DNA of 14,020 bases. It comes from an uncultured Bacteroidales bacterium. GTDB taxonomy: Bacteria; Bacteroidota; Bacteroidia; Bacteroidales; UBA932. The stretch spans positions 1-14,020 of the forward strand of contig CAKVBK010000044.1 in the NCBI GenBank assembly GCA_934725285.1, in the 5' to 3' direction. The notes below the pieces were generated by a model. That model saw only the letters and a program-made list of their open reading frames with translations, searched no databases and was not told where the DNA came from. The translations under genes and the position numbers were made by a program. Positions 8,532 to 14,020 of the stretch are shown piece after piece (position 1 is the first letter of the stretch; each line of letters opens with the position of its first letter).

Positions 8532-9936
8532 TCTGAAATATCTCATCCCGGCGTTGGCCGCTGTCATCGCCGGGTGTTCCGGGACTTCAGACGAACCGGA
8601 GTCCCCTGTGTCAGAAGCCTATGAGATAGTCTGGACACCAGAATCTCCGCTGAAGGGGGAGACTGTGACCTTCTCTGTCCCGGAGGCGGAGAACGATGTC
8701 CGCTCGATTCTATGGACATTCGGCGATAATGGCACGAAGAGTGCCGACGGTGCTTCCTCGGTCACCCACGTCTATGAATATGCCGGGACCTACAATGTGC
8801 AGGCGTATCTGACATTGAAAGCCGGTGGAATGAAAGAGGTTACGGCCAAGGTGTCGGTTTCCGATACTGACGCCGCGATGATCCTCAGCAATATCTTTCC
8901 GGCCAGAATGGAAAAGGTGACGTTTGGTGTGACTTCTATGCCAGGAATCCAGTCTGTGTCATGGGACTTCGGTGACGGAACCACAGACAGGAATCTGTCT
9001 CCGGTCCATCAATATTCCGCTGACGGAGAGTACGAGGTCAAGGCTGAGGTCTTGATGAGCGGCGGCAAGACCTTGAGCATGTCTCAGTCTGTCAAGGTCG
9101 AGGGTGAAAGCCTCAGTTGGGCCTGCCAGAATTTCACTAAAGGGAAAGTCTGGATTATGGCTCACCGTGGCAATGTCGATGCCGGCTACGAATATGCTCC
9201 AAACTCACTTGCCGCTTTCCGGAAATGTGTGGAGTCAGGTTGTGTCGATTTCATAGAGACTGATGCGCAGGTCACCAAGGATGGTGTCGTCATCTGTCTG
9301 CACGATAATTATCTAAGCCGCTTCACGGACTATGGCTCGTATGCCTCGGACAAAGGATATGTCTCTCAGTTCACATACGATGAGATCAAAAAGTACCGGA
9401 TCAAGACCACTGACGGAAAGGTCTCAGACCAGATCGTTCCTACATTGAAGGAAGTTCTGACGGAACTCAGAGGCAAGGTCTGGTTCAATCTTGACAAGTG
9501 CTCTGACACTGACAAAGACATTGAATTGATCTCCAGAATCTATGATGTCGTGAAGGAGTGCGGATGCCTTGACAGGGTTCAGTTCTATGTCGGCAATTCG
9601 GGGACATCCAACGCGAAATGGCTGACAGAGCAGTCGCTGCCAGCGATAATCTCTCCACACGCCAACAGCAGTAAACAGTTGGCTGCGATGACTTCGTTCC
9701 ACCCGTTTTATTTCGTCCAGATCTCTACAGCCACATTGCAGAATGATCTCTCTTGGCTCAGGACGGCCGGGGCAGCCGGGCTGACTGTCACCAATATTCT
9801 GGATGACAACGGTCAGGCTTTCAAGGAAGGAAACACTGCATTGGTGGATAAGTTTGTTGGCGCCGGCTTGGATATGGTGCAGTGTGACTATCCGGTTGAG
9901 ATGGACAAACATCTGAGATCTATTGGAAAACGTTAA
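8521..9936 (+). CDS. Lipoprotein with two PKD domains and a glycerophosphodiester phosphodiesterase (GDPD) domain
   Basis: GDPD enzymes are TIM-barrel hydrolases that split glycerophosphodiesters into glycerol-3-phosphate and an alcohol; relatives act on lysophospholipids or teichoic acids. The 471-residue product has a lipoprotein signal (1-18, ALAAVIAGC, lipidated C19), PKD domain 1 (about 34-115, ILWTFGDNG at 63-71), PKD domain 2 (about 118-194, VSWDFGDGTT at 146-155) and GDPD (about 210-467). Catalytic features present are AHRG (H215, R216), IETDAQ with metal ligands E246 and D248, and CLHDNYLSRFTD with H261. Deviations: the usual PENS/PENT is APNS (226-229), losing the Glu, and the third metal position reads WFNLDK, with D325 where many homologues have Glu (both forms may be subfamily traits). 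The ATG at 8521 overlaps susD. Together these suggest a surface enzyme working with the SusCD complex; the true substrate is unknown. Confidence 0.88.
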   Translation: MATNLKYLIPALAAVIAGCSGTSDEPESPVSEAYEIVWTPESPLKGETVTFSVPEAENDVRSILWTFGDNGTKSADGASSVTHVYEYAGTYNVQAYLTLKAGGMKEVTAKVSVSDTDAAMILSNIFPARMEKVTFGVTSMPGIQSVSWDFGDGTTDRNLSPVHQYSADGEYEVKAEVLMSGGKTLSMSQSVKVEGESLSWACQNFTKGKVWIMAHRGNVDAGYEYAPNSLAAFRKCVESGCVDFIETDAQVTKDGVVICLHDNYLSRFTDYGSYASDKGYVSQFTYDEIKKYRIKTTDGKVSDQIVPTLKEVLTELRGKVWFNLDKCSDTDKDIELISRIYDVVKECGCLDRVQFYVGNSGTSNAKWLTEQSLPAIISPHANSSKQLAAMTSFHPFYFVQISTATLQNDLSWLRTAGAAGLTVTNILDDNGQAFKEGNTALVDKFVGAGLDMVQCDYPVEMDKHLRSIGKR

Positions 9937-9946
9937 TAAAAAGACA

Positions 9947-11818
9947 ATGAAAACATTAAGATATTTGACGGCGATGCTGCTTTGCGCTGCCGCCGTGGCC
10001 TGTTCCGAGAAAGAGGAAAGCGAGCCGGTCTATTCATCCGAACTGACTCCTTCATTCTCGTGTGATGTCGAGGGAGACATTGTGGCGGGCGAGACATACA
10101 TCAACTTCGAAAACACCACGGAAGTCAAGGGAACGGAAGTGGCGAGATATTTCTGGCATTTCGGGTTCTCCGGAGAAGGAAACTGGTCCGAGGACGCCAA
10201 TCCTGATCCTGTCCTGTATAAGACCCCTGGAGAGTACACGGTCAAACTGACAGTCTGGGGAGCGGACGGCAACAAGGCTACGGCCGAGAAGGTCATCACG
10301 GTTCTTGCCGCAAATGTTCCTCCTGTCGCGGCTTTCTCATATTCTCCGCTTTCCGTCAAGGTCGGGGATCCGGTGACATTCACAGACGAATCAAAGGATG
10401 AGGACGGTCATGTGACATCAAGGAAATGGCTATTCCCTGACGGAACAACCGCGGAAGGTGCGACGGTCGCTTTCACTTTCCCGTCCGTTGGAATATTCAA
10501 GGTCTCCCTGACTGTCGCTGATGACAGGGGAGCGGAAGCCACTTTGACGAAGGCATTGTCTGTCCGTGGCGCGGATGTCAGTGACTTTACGGTGAATTGG
10601 TCTGTTCCCGTGGCTGCCGGTTCGGCAAACTGCCCGGCGTCCGTCGTGGCAGTGAGTGGCATGGGAAATATCTTCTTCGCCTCAGGTGACGGCAAGCTCG
10701 TGGCGTTGGATGTCCTTGGAAACAAGGTTTGGGAATATGACGCCGAGGCTAAAGACGGTGTTTATGTGAAAGGCTATGTGTCATATCCATCGGTTGATTC
10801 TGACGGGAAAGTCTATTGGGCGGCCAATGGAGTGGGCGGTCCGGCGACATCCAAGTCTGTGATGTACTGCTTTGACGGTTCTGACGGGACGACTCCGCTT
10901 TGGAAAAACACGATGGCATACGCTCAAGGCGCAAGGCTTTCGTTTATGACCCCTGCGATCACTCCGAATTTTGTGGCTGTCGGTAATAGAGGCACGTCAG
11001 GAAGCCTGAAGGCATTTGACAAGAACACCGGCAAAGTTATCGCCACTGTGGCTCCGTCCAAGGGAGGTGTCAACTCCGCGGCGGCATTGCTTAAGAACAA
11101 CACCGCCATTATGTCTCTAAGCGGCAATTATGGCTACGGACTTATGGTTTCCGACCCGGATTTCACTTGGTCCGCAGTGCCGTACGATGCGTCATTGTCT
11201 CCTGGCAACATCTTGACTGCCAATCAGAATCAGATCTGCATTGATGCCGCAGGCTGTGCCTACATCGTGGGAACCGCGAACACAGGAACTTGGAATATCG
11301 CATGCTTTGACTGCTCCGCCGTTGACTCGAAAATAGTGAAGACGGCGAAATGGACGCAGAAACTTGACGCTGGGTTCAACAGGACCGGGGTGTCGTTGAG
11401 CGCTGACGGGCAGACATTGTATGTGATCACGGACAAAGCGGCTCCGTACAACCTTTACGCCTTGAACACGGCTGACGGAACTGTCAGGTGGTCATATTCA
11501 TTGGAGTCGCAGAGCCAGAGTGTGCCTGCGGTGGATAACCTCGGCCAGATTCATTTCTGTACTAAAGATGGAGTCTATTATGTCTTGAAAGATAACGGAA
11601 CAGCTGCTTCTGTCGTCTACGAGAAGAAGGTGGCAGACAGTATTGACGGCTCGCCGACCATCTCGGCAGTGGACGGGGCTTCATATTTTGTCGGAAAGGA
11701 TGCTGCCGCTGATGCCCTTAAGGTCTATTCAATCTCATTTCCGGGAGTTTCCGGGCCAGCTGAGTCGGCGTGGGCGCAGTACGGACAGAATCCTGGACAT
11801 ATCAACTATCAGAAATAA
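9947..11818 (+). CDS. Lipoprotein with two PKD domains and a PQQ-like beta-propeller
   Basis: No enzymatic motif is recognised; the protein looks like a surface binding or scaffold lipoprotein. The 623 residues start at ATG 9947, giving MKTLRYLTAMLLCAAAVAC with lipidated C19; a TTG at 9923 would add eight polar residues in front of the signal and overlap the previous gene, so it is rejected. Domains are PKD 1 (about 36-119, RYFWHFGFSGEGNW, then GEYTVKLTV), PKD 2 (about 125-207, PVAAFSYSPLSVKVGDPVTF, then RKWLFPDGTT and GIFKVSLTVAD), and from about 217 to the end a repeated beta-propeller with blade-like units such as GDGKLVALDVLGNKVWEY, SGSLKAFDKNTGKVIA, PYNLYALNTADGTVRWSY and DGVYYVLKDNGT. 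The terminus WAQYGQNPGHINYQK is typical of this propeller type. It lies 10 bp after the GDPD gene and ends directly against the next start. By position it corresponds to the SusE/F-type surface binding protein of other loci; ligand unknown. Confidence 0.85.
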   Translation: MKTLRYLTAMLLCAAAVACSEKEESEPVYSSELTPSFSCDVEGDIVAGETYINFENTTEVKGTEVARYFWHFGFSGEGNWSEDANPDPVLYKTPGEYTVKLTVWGADGNKATAEKVITVLAANVPPVAAFSYSPLSVKVGDPVTFTDESKDEDGHVTSRKWLFPDGTTAEGATVAFTFPSVGIFKVSLTVADDRGAEATLTKALSVRGADVSDFTVNWSVPVAAGSANCPASVVAVSGMGNIFFASGDGKLVALDVLGNKVWEYDAEAKDGVYVKGYVSYPSVDSDGKVYWAANGVGGPATSKSVMYCFDGSDGTTPLWKNTMAYAQGARLSFMTPAITPNFVAVGNRGTSGSLKAFDKNTGKVIATVAPSKGGVNSAAALLKNNTAIMSLSGNYGYGLMVSDPDFTWSAVPYDASLSPGNILTANQNQICIDAAGCAYIVGTANTGTWNIACFDCSAVDSKIVKTAKWTQKLDAGFNRTGVSLSADGQTLYVITDKAAPYNLYALNTADGTVRWSYSLESQSQSVPAVDNLGQIHFCTKDGVYYVLKDNGTAASVVYEKKVADSIDGSPTISAVDGASYFVGKDAAADALKVYSISFPGVSGPAESAWAQYGQNPGHINYQK

Positions 11819-13813
11819 ATGGCTATGAATAAGATAACGTTATTGGCGCTTTCTCTGGCATGTCTGTCTTTCTCGGCATGCCAGGACGATTTTCCCACAA
11901 TCTTGAACACTGAATACGCGCAGTCTGGAGATGACACTCCGGATCATGGAGAAGAACCAGGCAAGGAAGGAGAGGATCTGACGATAGGATCGTACAACCT
12001 TTGGATTTCCACAAAGGGAGTCGCTGAATATTCATGGACTTCACGTCGTGAGGTCCTTGCCAGGTCCATTGTGGACAATGGTTTTGACATATTCGGATTT
12101 CAAGAGGCTGACGCCACGATGCAGAACGAGCTTCCGGTGCTTGTCGAGAAGAATGGAGGAAAGTATGAGTGGTGGTTTGTCGGCAGGGACAGCCAAGATG
12201 CCAGAGGTGGCGAGGCTGTTGGACTGGCTTGGAATCCTGAGCGTTTTGAACTCTCGGACAGACACTATTTTTGGTTGTCGGAGACGCCTGATGTCTTGAG
12301 CTATGGCTGGGACGAGAAAGCCTACCATAGGGTTGCGGCCTGTGCCGTTGTCAAAGACATGATTTACAACAAGTCATTCTTCATGATGGTGACACACGCT
12401 CCACTGTCTTCGGAAGCCAGGGCGAAGGCTGCCGCTCTTCTTGTGGAGCGGGCAAAGATGTACAATCCGAAAGGAATGCCGTCCGTCCTTGTCGGAGACA
12501 TGAACGCATCTCCTTCAGACCAGGCCTCTATGGTTTTCCGTTCTTACTGGTCTGATTCCAGAACCGAGACTCCCTCGGACAAGGTTTTCGGTCCACTGGG
12601 CACGTTCCAAAGCCATAGCACCTCCGTGGATCTTACTCGTGAAGACAGACGCATCGACTACATCTATGTTAACGGTGAGATTGAAATCAAATCATACAAG
12701 GTGAATGACGCTCTTTACGGGAATATCTATCCGTCGGATCACTGCCCTGTCAAGGTCATCGCGTCTGTGACGTATGTCCCTGACGAGGTGGAAGGAAAGG
12801 GAACCGCCGAAGAACCGTATCTTATCAACAGTGTCTCTGACTGGAATGAGATCTCGACCTCAATGGATCCGGCCGTAGAGTCCCCAGAGTTCTCCAGGAC
12901 GGCTTATTACAGAATACTCAATGACATTGACTTCTCTGAGAAACAGTTCTCAGCTTGGAAGCGGTTTGAAGGTGTGCTTGACGGTGGAGAACATAAATTG
13001 TCCGGCATAACCGCTGAGAATGAGACTGATGACTATTCTTTCGGCTTGGTCGGAGTCAATGCCGGAACTATAAGAAATCTGTTGGTCGAGGCTTCATTCT
13101 CATCCTCGTTCAAGAATCTTGGCGGAGTCGCCGGAACAAACAATGGACTGATTGACGGCGCTTGCTATAGGGGCATCCTGACCGGTAAGGGTGGAGCTTC
13201 CTGCATCGGTGGCATCGCCGGAATGAACACGGGTGTCATCGTTAACTCTGCCAACCTTGGAGGCAAGATACTTGCCGCCGATGCCACAAAGTCAGAGAAC
13301 TGCGGTGGCATCGCCGGAGCTGTGGCACAGGGACATTATGTTATCAACTGCTACAGTTGGATAGAGCGCATCGAGTCGAGCAACAACAACATCGGCGGCA
13401 TTGTCGGATTTGTCGGCAACAACAGTTTCGTGGTGAACTGTTATTCCACGATCGAGTGCATAAAGTCTAATGGAACATATTGCAGCGCCGTTGGTTACAG
13501 CAAGATCGGCAACATCCGTAACGTCTATGGCAACACTGCCTGCAATGCCTCCAAGGCTGGCGTCGTGGTTGCCAACGACAAGAAAGCCGGAACTGTCTGG
13601 AAAGTGACGACCGGAAGCCTTCTTACCTTGGAACAGATGAAGGACGGCCAGGTGACTGTGGCTTCGACCGGAGAGTCCGCAGCAAATTTCGCCGAGGCTC
13701 TCACCCGTGGGGCAGAGGAGTTCACTTCGATGTCAGCTGATCTCCTTCCTGCCAAACCAGACGTGACCCTGCGCCTGTGGGAGTTGTCAGCATCCTACCC
13801 GGTTTTTAAATAA
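11819..13813 (+). CDS. Lipoprotein with endonuclease/exonuclease/phosphatase (EEP) domain and GLUG-type repeat domain
   Basis: The EEP fold covers DNase I-like nucleases, sphingomyelinase C and inositol phosphatases, all metal-dependent phosphoester hydrolases. The 664-residue product has a lipoprotein signal (to FSAC, C21), an acidic linker, then an EEP domain (about 54-317) with a full catalytic set: GSYNLW (N60), GFQEAD (E96), MVTHAPLSSEAR (H193), GDMNASPSD (D227, N229), RIDYIYV (D280) and PSDHCPV (D307, H308). After a GTAEEPYLINS join (329 on) comes a beta-rich C-terminal part (to 664) with repeated GLUG-like units: FGLVGVNAG, GGVAGTNNG, GGIAGMNTG, GGIAGAVAQG, GGIVGFVGNN. ATG 11819 directly abuts the previous stop (TAAATG); the in-frame ATG at 11825 gives an equally good signal (MNKITLLALSLACLSFSAC). 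The EEP call is firm, the substrate is not: nucleic acid, phospholipid or a phosphorylated glycan are all possible. It is the last gene of the operon. Confidence 0.88.
   Translation: MAMNKITLLALSLACLSFSACQDDFPTILNTEYAQSGDDTPDHGEEPGKEGEDLTIGSYNLWISTKGVAEYSWTSRREVLARSIVDNGFDIFGFQEADATMQNELPVLVEKNGGKYEWWFVGRDSQDARGGEAVGLAWNPERFELSDRHYFWLSETPDVLSYGWDEKAYHRVAACAVVKDMIYNKSFFMMVTHAPLSSEARAKAAALLVERAKMYNPKGMPSVLVGDMNASPSDQASMVFRSYWSDSRTETPSDKVFGPLGTFQSHSTSVDLTREDRRIDYIYVNGEIEIKSYKVNDALYGNIYPSDHCPVKVIASVTYVPDEVEGKGTAEEPYLINSVSDWNEISTSMDPAVESPEFSRTAYYRILNDIDFSEKQFSAWKRFEGVLDGGEHKLSGITAENETDDYSFGLVGVNAGTIRNLLVEASFSSSFKNLGGVAGTNNGLIDGACYRGILTGKGGASCIGGIAGMNTGVIVNSANLGGKILAADATKSENCGGIAGAVAQGHYVINCYSWIERIESSNNNIGGIVGFVGNNSFVVNCYSTIECIKSNGTYCSAVGYSKIGNIRNVYGNTACNASKAGVVVANDKKAGTVWKVTTGSLLTLEQMKDGQVTVASTGESAANFAEALTRGAEEFTSMSADLLPAKPDVTLRLWELSASYPVFK
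13207..13318 (+). repeat. 16-bp direct repeat encoding GLUG units
   Basis: The string CGGTGGCATCGCCGGA occurs at 13207-13222 and 13303-13318, 96 bp (32 codons) apart and in the same frame, coding for the GGIAG core of two successive GLUG-like units. It reflects internal duplication of the protein repeat; no other function is suggested. Confidence 0.7.
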
Positions 13814-13828
13814 GCAGTTGTTAAAAAC

Positions 13829-13880
13829 AGTCCGTGTCATTGTGCTGTATCTCTGGATTTTCCGGCCTGTGACACGGGCT
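13829..13880 (+). terminator. Structured 3' region after the operon (possible terminator)
   Basis: AGTCCGTGTCA (13829-13839) pairs with TGACACGGGCT (13870-13880) as an 11-bp stem with one G-T pair. The 30-nt loop contains a small hairpin, CTGGA (13853-13857) with TCCGG (13861-13865). It lies 15 bp after the stop of the last gene and is followed by an AT-rich stretch but no clean T-run, so termination is plausible rather than shown. Confidence 0.4.
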
Positions 13881-13906
13881 ATATTATTGTATCCTTTGAC
13901 ATAGAC

Positions 13907-13942
13907 AGAAAGGGGTCAAGGTGATTACCTTGACCCCTTTCT
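13907..13942. terminator. Perfect 16-bp hairpin between the operon and tRNA-Gly (probable bidirectional terminator)
   Basis: AGAAAGGGGTCAAGGT (13907-13922) is the exact reverse complement of ACCTTGACCCCTTTCT (13927-13942), leaving a GATT tetraloop. It begins two bases beyond the 3' end of the minus-strand tRNA and lies 94 bp after the plus-strand operon stop. On either strand the descending arm ends in a short pyrimidine run (CCCCTTTCT), so it should act as terminator for the tRNA and may also stop convergent operon transcripts. The lack of a long T-run keeps confidence moderate. Confidence 0.7.
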
Positions 13943-13944
13943 TG

Positions 13945-14017
13945 AGCGGAATGCGAGGCTCGAACTCGTGACCTTCGGCTTGGGAAGCCAACGCTCTACC
14001 AACTGAGCTAATTCCGC
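13945..14017 (-). tRNA. tRNA-Gly, anticodon CCC
   Basis: Read on the minus strand, the 73-nt cloverleaf has acceptor stem GCGGAAT/ATTCCGC (7 pairs), D stem GCTC/GAGC with loop AGTTGGTA, anticodon stem TTGGC/GCCGA (one T-G pair) with loop TTCCCAA giving anticodon CCC (decodes GGG, glycine), variable loop AGGTC, and T stem ACGAG/CTCGC with loop TTCGAGC. The discriminator base is T (U73), as expected for glycine tRNAs. The first T-stem pair (49-65) is an A-C mismatch. CCA is not encoded; the genome continues CAA, so CCA must be added after transcription. It is convergent with the operon. Its promoter lies outside the window. Confidence 0.95.
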
Positions 14018-14020
14018 AAA

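Noticed and set aside
9424..9912. 162-codon minus-strand open frame across the GDPD region
   Set aside because: The plus strand encodes conserved GDPD motifs throughout; the antisense product has no recognisable family.
9923..9946. TTG start for the propeller lipoprotein
   Set aside because: It adds polar residues ahead of a clean lipoprotein signal starting at 9947.
13207..13318. CRISPR-like or tandem DNA repeat
   Set aside because: Only two copies, in frame within the GLUG-coding region, explained by protein repeats.
13945..13970. tRNA 3' end as an integration attachment site
   Set aside because: No second copy of the tRNA 3' sequence and no integrase gene were seen in the window.

Overview
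The window looks like a chromosome segment from a Bacteroidetes bacterium, most likely order Bacteroidales, with roughly balanced base composition. The evidence is a complete SusC/SusD pair, an ECF sigma/FecR pair, a bactofilin of the type common in this phylum, Cys-anchored lipoproteins with acidic residues just after the Cys, and no clear Shine-Dalgarno sequences. Genus cannot be named from the sequence alone.

Layout. Positions 1-1334 hold the 3' part of secA, and 1423-1923 a bactofilin; both are housekeeping genes. From 1941 to 13813 there is one co-directional accessory cluster: ECF sigma factor (1941-2471), FecR-type anti-sigma factor (2500-3516), SusC-like TonB-dependent transporter with an N-terminal STN signalling domain (3544-7062), SusD-like lipoprotein (7074-8531), a lipoprotein with two PKD domains and a glycerophosphodiester phosphodiesterase (GDPD) domain (8521-9936), a lipoprotein with two PKD domains and a PQQ-like beta-propeller (9947-11818), and a lipoprotein with an endonuclease/exonuclease/phosphatase (EEP) domain fused to GLUG-type repeats (11819-13813). 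From susC onward spacing is 11, -11, 10 and 0 nt, so the last five genes are almost certainly one operon. A structured 131-bp gap follows, then a convergent tRNA-Gly(CCC) on the minus strand (13945-14017) with a perfect hairpin just past its 3' end.

How the genes work together (inference). The STN domain of the SusC protein, FecR and the ECF sigma factor form a trans-envelope relay: substrate at the outer membrane should switch on the operon. SusC/SusD import the ligand, the PKD-propeller lipoprotein sits where a SusE/F-type surface binding protein would be, and the GDPD and EEP lipoproteins would process the substrate. The cluster has no glycoside hydrolase, polysaccharide lyase or peptidase; its only recognisable enzymes are two unrelated phosphodiesterase folds. 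The most interesting reading is therefore a SusCD locus for a phosphodiester-containing substrate (glycerophosphodiesters or phospholipid head groups, teichoic-acid-like polymers, phosphodiester-decorated glycans or extracellular nucleic acid) rather than an ordinary polysaccharide. The actual substrate cannot be read from the sequence.
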